Source: Poindextera sp035294785
Lineage (GTDB): Bacteria > Pseudomonadota > Alphaproteobacteria > Caulobacterales > Caulobacteraceae
Assembly (NCBI GenBank): GCA_035294785.1
Contig: DATGKF010000055.1
Coordinates: forward strand, 1 to 64,000
Direction: 5' to 3'
DNA length: 64,000 nucleotides
In this document: positions 6,590 to 15,701 of the stretch, piece after piece
Layout of the letters: every line of letters starts with the position of its first letter
Position numbering within the stretch: the first letter of the stretch is position 1
Translations under genes and position numbers: made by a program
Notes under the pieces: generated by a model
The model's database searches: none
Told to the model about the DNA's origin: nothing
What the model saw: only the letters and a program-made list of their open reading frames with translations

Positions 6590-8425
6590 ATGGCTGGATC
6601 CGATCAGGGCGAACCGTCCTCCCCGATCACCTGGGACGCCGACGGGACCCCTCGCTCCACCCGCTTCGACGACGTCTACCATTCGCGCGCCGGCGGGCTG
6701 GGCCAAGCCAGGCGCGTCTTTTTGGATGGCTGCGATCTTCCGCACGCTTGGGCTGGACGTTCGGCCTTCGTCGTCGGCGAGCTCGGGTTCGGGACCGGGC
6801 TGAACGCGGTCGCATTGCTCGATCTTTGGCGCCGCTCCCGGCCGCCCGGCGGCCGGCTGACGCTGTTTTCCGTCGAAGCCGAGCCGCCCTCCGCCGCTGA
6901 TGCGGTGCGCGCGCTTGCGCCCTGGCCCGAGATCGGCGAGCTCGCCCGGCGCCTGACGGACGCCTGGCCGCGCCGTGCGCGCGGCTTCCACCGGATCGCC
7001 TTCCCTGACATCGGCGCGTCGATCGACCTCGCCTGTCTGCCGGTCGAAGAGGCGCTCGACGGCTGGAGTGGTGCGGCGGACGCCTGGTTCCTCGACGGCT
7101 TCGCCCCGGCGAAGAACCCGGCCATGTGGTCGGGCGCCGTGTTCGCCCGCCTCGCCCGGCGCTCCGCGCCTGGCGCGCGCGCCGCGACTTACACCGTCGC
7201 CGGAGCCGTCCGCCGCGGCCTTCAGGCCAACGGTTTCGTCGTCGAGAGGCGCCCCGGCTACGGCGGCAAGCGAGAGCGGCTCGAGGCGCGCCGGCCGGGC
7301 GCCGCGGCCTCGCCGCGACGGCCCAGCGTGGCCATCGTCGGCGCCGGCGTCGCGGGCGCGGCGCTGGCGCGCGCCTTTGCGGAGCTTGGGCTCGAGGCCC
7401 AGGTGGTCGAGGCGGACGCTCCGGGCGGCGGGGCCAGCGGAAACCCGGCCGCCCTCGTCCTGCCGCGCCTCGACGCCGGCGGCGGCCCCATCGGGGCGCT
7501 GCACGCCCAGGCCCTCGCGCGCGCCTGCGACCTCTACGATGCGACGCCGGGCGCGGTGATCGCCCGCGGCGCGCTGCAGCTGGAAGTGGGCCCGAAAGAC
7601 AGCCGACGCTTCGACCGCGTGTGCGCGAGCGCCCTTTTCGCCCCAGGCGCCGTCGAACGCCTGTCGGCGGCGGAGGCCTCGGCCCGCGCGGGCGAACGCC
7701 TTGCCGTCGGCGCTCTCGCCGTCCGCGACGGGCGCGTGGTCGACCCCGCGGCCGTGCTCGACGCCTGGCTGATCGGCGCGGCGCTGATCGCGGCCCGCGT
7801 GGGCGCGTTGGAGCCGCATGCGGATCGCTGGCGGCTGGTCGACGACGACGGGCGCGAGATCGCCCGGGCGGACGTCGTTTGCCTGGCCAACGCGCTCGAT
7901 GCGGCGCGGCTGGCGTCCGCCGCGCTCGCCCCGCTTCGCGGTCAGGCCAGCGCCGCGCAGGGCCCGCCCCCGCCGGCCGCCGTGATGGGCGAGGCTTTCG
8001 CCATCCCGACCGCTGCGGGCCTCCTCTATGGCGCGACGCACGACCGCGACGATGCTGGCGCCGATATCCGGCCGGGCGACGATGCGCGCAATCTCCAAGC
8101 GCTCGCCGCCACGCTGCCAGCGCTGGCAGCCCGCGCCGCCGCAGCGCCGGCGGCGGGCCGCGCGGCCGTGCGCGCGGTGACGCCCGACTTTCTTCCGTTG
8201 GCGGGCCGGCTCGGGCCGCCGGGGCTCTTCGTCCTGGCCGGGTTGGGGTCGCGCGGATTCTGCCTTGCGCCGCTCCTGGCCGAGCACGTGGCGGCCGCCG
8301 CCGCCGACGCGCCATCGCCCCTCCCAGAAGACCTGGCCGCACTGGTCGATCCCGGACGCTTCGCCATGCGACGAAACCGGCGGCTCGCGCGTTCAGCCAG
8401 GGTTCAGGGCCGCGGCGGCATATAG
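6590..8425 (+). CDS. mnmC: Bifunctional tRNA U34 modification enzyme MnmC (mnm5s2U)
   Basis: The 611-residue cytosolic enzyme finishes the mnm5s2U modification at the wobble base. Residues 1-245 are the SAM-dependent methyltransferase (DUF752): the glycine loop GELGFGTGLN is at 63-72 and FLDGFAPAKNPAMW near 165-180. Residues about 247-600 are the FAD-dependent oxidoreductase that removes the carboxymethyl group: the dinucleotide motif GAGVAGAA near 251 and the late GSRGFCLAPLLAE segment bind FAD. Both domains look intact, so both reactions should occur. It follows a terminator with a 24-base gap and so needs its own promoter or read-through. Confidence 0.93.
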   Translation: MAGSDQGEPSSPITWDADGTPRSTRFDDVYHSRAGGLGQARRVFLDGCDLPHAWAGRSAFVVGELGFGTGLNAVALLDLWRRSRPPGGRLTLFSVEAEPPSAADAVRALAPWPEIGELARRLTDAWPRRARGFHRIAFPDIGASIDLACLPVEEALDGWSGAADAWFLDGFAPAKNPAMWSGAVFARLARRSAPGARAATYTVAGAVRRGLQANGFVVERRPGYGGKRERLEARRPGAAASPRRPSVAIVGAGVAGAALARAFAELGLEAQVVEADAPGGGASGNPAALVLPRLDAGGGPIGALHAQALARACDLYDATPGAVIARGALQLEVGPKDSRRFDRVCASALFAPGAVERLSAAEASARAGERLAVGALAVRDGRVVDPAAVLDAWLIGAALIAARVGALEPHADRWRLVDDDGREIARADVVCLANALDAARLASAALAPLRGQASAAQGPPPPAAVMGEAFAIPTAAGLLYGATHDRDDAGADIRPGDDARNLQALAATLPALAARAAAAPAAGRAAVRAVTPDFLPLAGRLGPPGLFVLAGLGSRGFCLAPLLAEHVAAAAADAPSPLPEDLAALVDPGRFAMRRNRRLARSARVQGRGGI

Positions 8426-8468
8426 GCCGCGGCGCCCGGCCGCCTGCGAGACCAAGGGAGATTGTCGA

Positions 8469-8888
8469 ATGCTCAAATCATCGCCCGCCTGGGCCGCGCG
8501 ATACGCCGTGACGGCGGCGGCGGTGCTGACGACCCTGGCGACCGCCGGACCGGCGGCTGGGCCGGCGACGGCGCAACCGCGGGGCCAGGAACAGTGCTTC
8601 GCCGTTCGCAACATCAACGGCTTCAATGCGCCCAACGACCGCACCCTCTACGTTCGCGTCGGGGTGAACGATATCTATCGCCTGGACCTGATGATCGACT
8701 GCGAAGGCCTGACCTTCCGCCAGCGGCTCGGGCTTCAGTCGACCGTCGGCGACCCGTGGATCTGTGAACCGATTCAGGCGCAGATCGTCTATCGGGACGC
8801 TGGGATCGCCAACCGCTGCCCGGTCAGCGCCATCCACAAGCTGACACCGGACGAAGTCGCCGCCCTGCCCAGGCGCGATCGGCCGTGA
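8469..8888 (+). CDS. Secreted DUF6491-family protein
   Basis: The 139-residue protein has a signal peptide (MLKSSPAWAARYAVTAAAVL, cleavage near residue 35) and four cysteines in the mature part. The pattern EQCFAVRNINGFNAPNDRTLYVRVG with later C residues in IDCEGL and WICEPI matches the DUF6491 family, common in Caulobacterales and of unknown function. The ATG at 8469 is preceded by AAGGGAG at 8454-8460. It sits between mnmC and a GST gene without obvious functional linkage. Confidence 0.8.
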   Translation: MLKSSPAWAARYAVTAAAVLTTLATAGPAAGPATAQPRGQEQCFAVRNINGFNAPNDRTLYVRVGVNDIYRLDLMIDCEGLTFRQRLGLQSTVGDPWICEPIQAQIVYRDAGIANRCPVSAIHKLTPDEVAALPRRDRP

Positions 8889-8980
8889 TTCGACGGCGCT
8901 GACCCACGGGAAGGCTTGCGGCGGCGGTCCCGCTCGTCCTTAAACCCTGGGTTTCATCCCAGTCGCGGAAGGGCGCGCCC

Positions 8981-9604
8981 ATGCTGAAGGTCCACCACCT
9001 CAACAACTCGCGCTCACAGCGCATCCTGTGGCTCATGGAGGAACTCGGTCTCGACTACGAGATCGTGCGCTACCAGCGCGACGCGACCACCAATCTGGCG
9101 CCGCCGGAGCTGGAAAAGGCGCATCCGCTCGGCAAGTCGCCAGTGATCGAGGACGGCCCGATCAAGATCGCCGAGTCCGGCGCCATCGTCGAATACGTGG
9201 TCGCCAGGCATGGCGGCGGGCGGCTGCGCCCCGATCCGGCCTCCGACGCCCATGTCGCCTATCTCGAATGGCTGCACTATGCCGAAGGCTCGGCCATGTT
9301 GCCGCTGATGATGACGCTCTACGTCATGCGCCTGGGCGAGGCGGGCGCGCCGCTGCATCCGCGCATCGAGAGCGAGACCACCAACCACCTGGGCTACATC
9401 GCAAGATCGCTCGGCGATCGCGACTATCTCATGGGCGATTTCACCGGCGCCGACGTGCAGGTCAGCTTCGTCATGGAGGTCGCCCGCGCTTTCAACAAGC
9501 TCGCGCCCTTCCCGAACCTAACCGCCTATCTCGAGCGGCTGCAGGGCCGGCCGGCGTTCCGGCGCTCGCTTGACAAAGGCGGGGCCTACAACCTGGCGCG
9601 CTAG
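8981..9604 (+). CDS. Glutathione S-transferase family protein
   Basis: The 207-residue protein has the two-domain GST fold: an N-terminal thioredoxin-like domain (1-80) with NNSRSQRILWLMEEL, the cis-proline segment KSPVIEDG and the glutathione-binding ESGAIVEY, then an all-helical domain with GDFTGADVQVSF. The residues HHLNNSRS resemble the theta/beta-like bacterial group in which Ser or Asn at about position 10 activates glutathione. The substrate cannot be read from sequence. It converges with the secretin gene, the two stops being nine bases apart. Confidence 0.85.
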   Translation: MLKVHHLNNSRSQRILWLMEELGLDYEIVRYQRDATTNLAPPELEKAHPLGKSPVIEDGPIKIAESGAIVEYVVARHGGGRLRPDPASDAHVAYLEWLHYAEGSAMLPLMMTLYVMRLGEAGAPLHPRIESETTNHLGYIARSLGDRDYLMGDFTGADVQVSFVMEVARAFNKLAPFPNLTAYLERLQGRPAFRRSLDKGGAYNLAR

Positions 9605-9612
9605 AAGCGGGC

Positions 9613-11160
9613 TCAGTTGGCGGCCGCGGGAGGCGGCGGCGCGCTTTCGGCGGCGCGGCGAACGATGTGCGGCGTGACCACGATGTAGAGTTCGGTCTTC
9701 GAGCGCGTGCCCGTCTGCATGCCCAGAACGTCGCCGATCACCGGAATCCTGCCGATGCCCGGCAGCCGCGTTTTCGAGCCGATGTCGCTCTCCTCGGTCA
9801 GGCCGCCGATCACGAACGTCTCGCCGTCGCGAACCGTGGCGGAGGTTTCGGCCTCGCGCTGGCTGATCGTCGGATAGCCTTGCGAGGTGCCGGTCACGCT
9901 CGAGACGACGCAGAAGACGTGCGAGGTGACAAAGCCGTCGTCGCTGACCCGGGGCGCGATCTGCAGCGTCACGCCGACGTTGACGTACTGCACCTGCTGC
10001 GAGACGGCGTTGACGCCGGAAAGCGCGATCGAGGTGAGGATCGGCAGGGCATCGCCTGTGATGATCTTGGCGGTGCCGCCGCTCTGCGCGGCGATGCGCG
10101 GCTTCGACACGATCCGCCCGTGTCCCGACTGCACCTGGGCGGCGATGGCCGCCTGCAGCGCATAGCTGGTCAGCGGGCGGCCGTTCGGCTGGCCGGCGGG
10201 GATGAAGGCGCCGGCCTCGAAGGTCGCGACGGCGAGTTGGCCGCTGGTGTTGTTGAAGTCCAGACCGACGTTCCTCGCCCCGGACTCGTCCAGCTCGACG
10301 AACACGGTTTCGAGCAGCACGCTCTGCACTGGCACGTCGATCTCGGCGATTTTCGCTTTCAGCCTGGCGATGGTGTCGGGCGGCCCTTTGAGGATGATGG
10401 CGTTCAGCCGACGGTCGACGGCGATCTCGTCGTTGACGGACTCGGCGAGCGGGTCGTTCGACGCCTGATCGGTTGGATTGGGCGCCGGCGCGAACGTCTG
10501 GCCGTTGATGCCCGCCGAGCCGAAGGCCGGCTCGCGCGGCACGAAAGAGTCGTTCGACTTCACGCTCAATCCGTCGGTGAGCAGGCCGACCACCTCGCTG
10601 ACGTCGGCGTACTTGAGGAACACCACCTCGAAGCCGTCGTCGCCGGCCGGCCGATCCACGGCGCGCGGGAAGGCCGTCTGCGCCGCCGCAAGCGTCGCCG
10701 AAGCCGGCCCCGTCGTCGGCGAGAGGGAGAGGCTCACCGCGTTCGGTCCCGATGCGACGGCGGCCAGGTGGACCTTCCCGGCCGTGGCCAGATGGACGAT
10801 CAGGACGGTGTCGCTCTGTTCGAACGCCACCGCGCGCAGCAGGCCCTTCAGCCCGTTGGGCTGCGCGGCCGTCGGTGCGCGCGACGAGAGCGCGAAGGCG
10901 ATCGAAGGCCGGTCGGTGTCGTTGTTGATGATGGAAAAGCGGGGCGCCTGCGGCTGGAACGTCAGCACCACGACGAGACCGTCGCCGCCCGGGACGGCCG
11001 ACACGGCGGTGAGGATGGCCGGCGCCGCCGGCTGCTGATACTCGGCCCGCGCGACGCCGGCGCAGAAGCTCGCGACGACAAGAACCAGCCACGTCAGACC
11101 GACCGCGGCGAGGCGGCGCGCATGTCCTTGACGGCGTTCAGCGGTCACGAATCGGCCCAC
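9613..11160 (-). CDS. Orphan type II/IV secretion secretin (GspD/PilQ family)
   Basis: This 515-residue outer-membrane pore subunit begins with a GTG at 11160 and a signal segment about 15-39. An AMIN-like or N0-like region comes first, then a secretin N1-type domain with the signature RRLNAIILKGPPDTIARLKAKIAEIDVP, and the C-terminal secretin domain with VLLETVFVELDESGARNVG and the conserved VRDGETFVIGGL, GIGRIPVIGDVLG and ELYIVVTPHIV. No other secretion-apparatus gene is near. The closest neighbour on the same strand, 69 bases upstream, encodes a secreted S53 protease. It is distinct from the CpaC secretin later in the window. It could serve a dispersed type II system, a type IV pilus or a filamentous element. 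Confidence 0.88.
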   Translation of the reverse strand: MGRFVTAERRQGHARRLAAVGLTWLVLVVASFCAGVARAEYQQPAAPAILTAVSAVPGGDGLVVVLTFQPQAPRFSIINNDTDRPSIAFALSSRAPTAAQPNGLKGLLRAVAFEQSDTVLIVHLATAGKVHLAAVASGPNAVSLSLSPTTGPASATLAAAQTAFPRAVDRPAGDDGFEVVFLKYADVSEVVGLLTDGLSVKSNDSFVPREPAFGSAGINGQTFAPAPNPTDQASNDPLAESVNDEIAVDRRLNAIILKGPPDTIARLKAKIAEIDVPVQSVLLETVFVELDESGARNVGLDFNNTSGQLAVATFEAGAFIPAGQPNGRPLTSYALQAAIAAQVQSGHGRIVSKPRIAAQSGGTAKIITGDALPILTSIALSGVNAVSQQVQYVNVGVTLQIAPRVSDDGFVTSHVFCVVSSVTGTSQGYPTISQREAETSATVRDGETFVIGGLTEESDIGSKTRLPGIGRIPVIGDVLGMQTGTRSKTELYIVVTPHIVRRAAESAPPPPAAAN

Positions 11161-11229
11161 CCGCGAGGGGCTGACTATGGCGCCGTTCGACCGCGAAGTC
11201 GTCCAGCCCCCGCAGCGGCTGCGGCGGGC

Positions 11230-12438
11230 CTAAAACGCCGAGCCGCCCTTCGGCGTCCCCAGGCCCGTCGGGCCGTCGTAGCCGGCGCCGGCGGTGCAGA
11301 AGTAAGTGCCGCCGCAACTGCCGTTGGCCCCGCTGGTCACGTCGTTCAGCGAAGCGCCATGCGTATAGGGGTTGGCGCCATAGGTCACCGCGCCGCCGTT
11401 GTTGGCGTAGATGCCGCCGACCAGCGGCGCCGCGACGCTGGTGCCGCCAAACACGAGCCAGGCCGACGAGCGCGCGTTCGCCGGCCCGTAGACCGCGACG
11501 CCGGTGTAGGGGTCGGCGACAGCTGAGACGTCGGCCTCCATGCGCGTGGTGCACAGGGGATCGGTCTGCCAGCTCGGCTTCGCATAGACCTTGCTGCAAC
11601 CGCTGCCGGCATCGGCCCAGGCCGTCTCCGACCAGCCGCGGGCGTTCGAGGCGCGGACGAGGCTGGTGCCGCCGACGGCGATCACGTGCGGGGAGGTGGC
11701 GGGAAACTGCGGCCCCGCGCCATAGCCGCTGTCGCCGGTCGAAGCGGTGATAGCGACGCCCGGGTGGTTGTAGGCGGCCTCGAAGCTCTGGGACCCGTTC
11801 TCGCCGCCGCCGTAGCTGTTGGAGATGACGTGCGCGCCCAGGGCCGCAGCGCGGTTCTCCGCCGCCGCCAGGTCGTTGTAGGTGGCCGAGTTCGCCTCGA
11901 CGAGGATGATCTTGCAGTTCGGGCACATGGCGCTGGCCATGTCCAGGTCGAGGGCGGTCTCTTGCGCCCAGCCCGTGTTCTGCGACGGATAGCTCCCCTT
12001 CTGGCCGTTCTCATTGTACTTGCCGAAGCACCCATTGGCGGTGGTGCAGGCCGGCAACCCGTACGTCGAGCGATAGGTGGCCAGGTCGCTCTCGGCGTTC
12101 GTGTAGCCGTAGGCGTCCACGATCGCGATCGTCGTCGCCGCGCTGCCGTTGGTGGTGATTGCGTAGGCGGCGTGCAAGTCGGAGGGGCCGTAGCCCTGAG
12201 GCACCAGCTGCGTGCGCGCATTTCGCTCGGTCAGGTTGGCCATGAAGCGATTGAGCAGCGCCGCGCCGCGCGAGTCGCTGACGATGTGAGCGTGGCAGCG
12301 CGCCACGCCGGGGCCGGTCGGTCCGCAGGCGCGCACGTGGAACACTTTGCCGGAAACCTGCACCTGCGCGGACGCGGTGGACGCGGCGGCCATGGCGATT
12401 GCGGCGGCAAGCACCGCGGTCGTGGCGAAGCGGATCAT
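11230..12438 (-). CDS. Secreted serine-carboxyl peptidase, S53 (sedolisin) family
   Basis: The 402-residue protein has a signal peptide (cleavage near ASA-Q25) and a complete S53 active site: Glu160 and Asp164 in QETALDLDMAS, oxyanion Asp236 in STGDSG and the nucleophile Ser334 in FGGTSVAAP. The C-terminal GYDGPTGLGTP resembles the family's calcium site. Sedolisins usually carry a pro-domain of roughly 180 residues; here only about 55-60 residues lie between the signal and the start of the catalytic fold, so the pro-domain is short or absent. Nine cysteines in the mature part suggest disulfides. It is probably co-transcribed with the downstream secretin. Confidence 0.88.
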   Translation of the reverse strand: MIRFATTAVLAAAIAMAAASTASAQVQVSGKVFHVRACGPTGPGVARCHAHIVSDSRGAALLNRFMANLTERNARTQLVPQGYGPSDLHAAYAITTNGSAATTIAIVDAYGYTNAESDLATYRSTYGLPACTTANGCFGKYNENGQKGSYPSQNTGWAQETALDLDMASAMCPNCKIILVEANSATYNDLAAAENRAAALGAHVISNSYGGGENGSQSFEAAYNHPGVAITASTGDSGYGAGPQFPATSPHVIAVGGTSLVRASNARGWSETAWADAGSGCSKVYAKPSWQTDPLCTTRMEADVSAVADPYTGVAVYGPANARSSAWLVFGGTSVAAPLVGGIYANNGGAVTYGANPYTHGASLNDVTSGANGSCGGTYFCTAGAGYDGPTGLGTPKGGSAF

Positions 12439-12665
12439 AGGGCCCCCCTGGGCGCGGGCGACGGGCGCCCGGGTGTCGACTGGCGAGATTTGCGCCGTAC
12501 GTCGTCTCAGTCTAGGTCGGTTCGGTTAAGCGTCGGTTCGCAACCTTGGCAAAATGGCGCCGGCGGGCGTCCGAGCGGCAAGACGGTCATTTCGGACCTG
12601 GTCCGCATGCGCCAGGATGGCCGCCGAAAGACGCGCCTGATTCGCGCGAACACGAGGATCCGTTC

Positions 12666-13718
12666 GTGGCCGACAGCGGCGCAGCCGTCCGCTCCTTCGC
12701 CCCGAAAGCCGCGGTGCTGGAGGGCCAGGTCGTCCTGGTCACCGGCGGCACCGGCTCGTTCGGCCGCCGTTTCGTCCAGCGCGTGCTGGCCGAGCAGGCG
12801 CCGCGCAAGCTGATCGTCTTCAGCCGCGACGAACTGAAGCAGTACGAGATGCAATCCGAGCTGCGCGCGGCCTTCTCGGCTGCGGATTTCGGCCGCATGC
12901 GCTTCTTCCTCGGCGACGTGCGCGACCGGGAGCGCCTGACGCTCGCCCTGCGCGGCGTCGACATCGTCATCCACGCCGCGGCGCTGAAGCAGGTGCCGGC
13001 CGCCGAGTACAATCCCTCCGAATGCATCCACACCAACGTGTTGGGCGCCGAGAACGTGGTCTGGGCCAGCCTCACCAACCGCGTCCGCCGCGTCGTGGCG
13101 CTCTCGACCGACAAGGCCTGCAACCCGATCAACCTCTACGGCGCGACCAAGCTCGCCTCCGACAAGACCTTCGTCGCCGCCAACAACCTCGCCGGCGACA
13201 TCGGCACCCGCTTCGCCGTCGTGCGCTACGGCAACGTCGCCGGCTCGCGCGGCTCCGTCGCGCCGCTCTTCCTGAAGCTGGCCGCCGACGGCGCGGCCCA
13301 GATCCCCATCACCGATCCTCGCATGACCCGGTTCTGGATCTCGCTCGACCAGGGCGTCGACTTCGTCCTCTCCTCGCTGGAGATGATGCGCGGCGGGGAG
13401 ATCTTCGTGCCCAAGATCGGCTCGATGAAGATGACCGAGGTGGCCGACGCGCTGGCGCCGGGCGTGCCGCAGACCGTGGTCGGCATCCGCCCGGGCGAGA
13501 AGCTGCACGAAATGATGATCAGCGGCGACGACGCGCGGATGACCGCCGAGCTCTCGGACCGTTACGTGATCGAGCCGGAGTTCGTCGAATACCTGCGTCT
13601 GCCGTTCGCCGCCGCCGAGGGGCGCGCTGTCCCGGACGGCTTCGTCTATTCCAGCGACGCCAACGCTGAGTGGCTCGACGCCGATGGCCTGAAGGCGCTG
13701 CTCGCCGGCCATGGCTGA
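12666..13718 (+). CDS. pseB: UDP-GlcNAc 4,6-dehydratase (inverting), PseB/FlmA
   Basis: The 350-residue SDR enzyme makes UDP-4-keto-6-deoxy-L-AltNAc, the first step to pseudaminic acid used to glycosylate flagellin (FlmA in Caulobacter). The Rossmann loop GGTGSFG is at 27-33, with SRDELKQYEMQ, AALKQVP and the catalytic STDKA and YGATKLASDK motifs following. I chose the GTG at 12666 because GAGGA lies seven bases upstream; an ATG 40 codons earlier adds low-complexity sequence not seen in the family. It overlaps pseC by eight bases, so the two are coupled. Confidence 0.92.
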   Translation: MADSGAAVRSFAPKAAVLEGQVVLVTGGTGSFGRRFVQRVLAEQAPRKLIVFSRDELKQYEMQSELRAAFSAADFGRMRFFLGDVRDRERLTLALRGVDIVIHAAALKQVPAAEYNPSECIHTNVLGAENVVWASLTNRVRRVVALSTDKACNPINLYGATKLASDKTFVAANNLAGDIGTRFAVVRYGNVAGSRGSVAPLFLKLAADGAAQIPITDPRMTRFWISLDQGVDFVLSSLEMMRGGEIFVPKIGSMKMTEVADALAPGVPQTVVGIRPGEKLHEMMISGDDARMTAELSDRYVIEPEFVEYLRLPFAAAEGRAVPDGFVYSSDANAEWLDADGLKALLAGHG

Positions 13719-14886
13719 GTTTCTCAGCTATGGGCGCCAGACGATCGAGGACGACGATGTCGCCGCGGTCGCCGAGGCGCTGCGCGCCGACTACCTGACC
13801 ACCGGTCCGCGGGTCGAGGCGTTCGAGGCCGCCTTCGCCGGCGCGGTGCAGGCCGGCCACGCGGTTGCCTGTTCCAGCGGCACGGCGGGGCTGCACCTTG
13901 CCATGCTGGCGCTGGACCTGCAGGCGGGCGAGGTGGTCATCGCCCCGGCGATCACCTTCGCCGCCACCGCCAACTGCGCCCGCTACCAGGGCGCGGAGGT
14001 GATCTTCGCCGACGTTGATCCCGACACCGGCCTGATGACGCCGGAGACGCTTCAGGCGGCGCTAGGCCGGCTAGACGGCCGCAAGCTCGCCGCCGTCCTG
14101 CCGGTGCACCTGGCCGGAAATGCGGTCGATCTGCCGGCGCTGAAGGGGCTCGCCGCCCCGGCGCCGTTGGTCGAGGACGCCTGCCACGCGCTCGGCACGA
14201 CCATGGCCTTCGACAACGTGCGCGAGCGGGTCGGCGATGGCCGCCATGCCGCCATGGCCTGCTTTTCCTTCCATCCGGTCAAGACCATCACCACCGCCGA
14301 GGGCGGCATGGTGACCACCAACGATGCGCGGCTGGCCGAGCGGTTGCGCCTCTTCCGCAGCCACGGGATCGTCCGCGACCCGGCGGCGTTCGAGACGCCC
14401 TCGCCCGGCCCTTGGGCCTACGAGATGCAGGCGCTGGGCTTCAACTATCGCCTGCCGGACGTCCTCTGCGCGCTGGGAGCGAGCCAGCTCGCCAAGCTCG
14501 ACCGCTTCGCCGCGCGCCGCCGGGCGCTGGCGCTGCGCTATTGGACCCTGCTCGCCCGCCTTGCACCCGCGGTGCGGCCGATCGCGCCCCCGCCGATCTG
14601 CGATCCGGCGCTGCACCTCTTCATCGTCCTGATCGACTTCGCCGGCCTTGGCGTCGGCCGCGCCGAGGTCATGGCGGGCCTGCGGGCGCGCGGCGTGGGC
14701 AGCCAGGTCCACTACATCCCCGTGCATCGCCAGCCCTACTACCGCGGCCGATACGGCGAGATCGCCCTGCCTGGCGCCGACGCCTATTATGCGCGCGCGC
14801 TCAGCCTGCCGCTCTATCCGGGGATGAGCGACGCCGATCCCGACCGGGTGGTCGAGGCCTTGGCCGAGGTGCTGCGGCTGGCCTGA
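13711..14886 (+). CDS. pseC: UDP-4-amino-4,6-dideoxy-L-AltNAc transaminase, PseC/FlmB
   Basis: The 391-residue PLP enzyme of the DegT/DnrJ/EryC1/StrS family aminates the PseB product. PLP Lys191 lies in FSFHPVKTITTAEGG, the cofactor pocket includes CSSGTAGLH and VEDACHALG, and the family C-terminal VHYIPVHRQPYY is intact. With pseB it forms the front end of the pseudaminic acid pathway; pseH, pseG, pseI and pseF are not in the window. Caulobacter flmB mutants fail to assemble flagella properly, so a motility role is likely here too. Confidence 0.92.
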   Translation: MAEFLSYGRQTIEDDDVAAVAEALRADYLTTGPRVEAFEAAFAGAVQAGHAVACSSGTAGLHLAMLALDLQAGEVVIAPAITFAATANCARYQGAEVIFADVDPDTGLMTPETLQAALGRLDGRKLAAVLPVHLAGNAVDLPALKGLAAPAPLVEDACHALGTTMAFDNVRERVGDGRHAAMACFSFHPVKTITTAEGGMVTTNDARLAERLRLFRSHGIVRDPAAFETPSPGPWAYEMQALGFNYRLPDVLCALGASQLAKLDRFAARRRALALRYWTLLARLAPAVRPIAPPPICDPALHLFIVLIDFAGLGVGRAEVMAGLRARGVGSQVHYIPVHRQPYYRGRYGEIALPGADAYYARALSLPLYPGMSDADPDRVVEALAEVLRLA

Positions 14887-14891
14887 TCGGC

Positions 14892-15644
14892 CTAGAGCCA
14901 GGCGGGCTCGAGGTTCGGAAAGATCTGCAACATCAGCCATTCCGGCAGGATGTACTGGGGCAGCGAGCGCGAGGCGTTCGCGCCGTGCACCACGTGCAGG
15001 CAGACTCCTGTGTGATCGTTGAGCAGGTGCAGGTTGAAGCCGTTGCCGAGGGCGCCCCAGACCAGCGGCGTGTCCTCGCCCCAGCCGCGCGCCGGAAAGG
15101 GCCCTGCCTCCCAGACCTTGCGCCGGAAGACGTAGCTGAAGCCGAATCCCAGGTGCAGATTGTTCGCCTCTTCGGTCTGCGGCAGCTGGATGAGGGGGGT
15201 CTCGGTGCTGTTCCACCAGGCGAAGTGCGGCCCGTCGCGCTTCATCAGGTCCCAATAGCCGCACTGCTTGACGAGCCGGTTGTAGACGAAAAAGGCGACC
15301 AGCTTGACGAAGTCGACCCCGCCATCACGCATCGGGGCGATCATCGTCTCGACGTAGGCTGGCGCGTAATAGTCGTCGTCGTCGAAGTGCACGATGACCG
15401 CGCCGCTGGCCTGTTCGACCGCCATATTGCGCTTGACGCCCAGCGGCGTGCGCTCGGCCAGATGCAGGTAGCGCACGCGCGGGTCGGCCAGACTCGCCAT
15501 GAACAGCGAGGGCGTCGGGCTGTCGTCGACGACGATCCACTCGAGCGGCCCCACCGTCTGCGCGGCGAAGGCGGCATAGACCAGCGGCAGGAAGTCCGGC
15601 CGGTCGCACGTGGGCGTGATGACGCTGGCCAGGGGCTCCGGCAT
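14892..15644 (-). CDS. Family 2 glycosyltransferase
   Basis: The 250-residue protein has a GT-A fold: SVITPTCDRPDFL at the N terminus binds the nucleotide, VDDSPTPSLF follows, and the metal-binding acidic cluster FDDDDYYAP is near residue 90. The later GWGEDTPLVW carries the usual catalytic-base ED pair. It has no membrane segment. The start at 15644 (ATG) is uncertain; an in-frame TTG at 15680 adds 12 residues and neither has a strong ribosome site. It converges on pseC with five bases between the stops, so a role in flagellin or surface glycan assembly is plausible but unproven. Confidence 0.82.
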   Translation of the reverse strand: MPEPLASVITPTCDRPDFLPLVYAAFAAQTVGPLEWIVVDDSPTPSLFMASLADPRVRYLHLAERTPLGVKRNMAVEQASGAVIVHFDDDDYYAPAYVETMIAPMRDGGVDFVKLVAFFVYNRLVKQCGYWDLMKRDGPHFAWWNSTETPLIQLPQTEEANNLHLGFGFSYVFRRKVWEAGPFPARGWGEDTPLVWGALGNGFNLHLLNDHTGVCLHVVHGANASRSLPQYILPEWLMLQIFPNLEPAWL

Positions 15645-15701
15645 GGCCGGATTGGCGCCATGCCCCGGCGCGGCTGTCAAATCCTGGGCTGGCGCGTCGG
15701 C

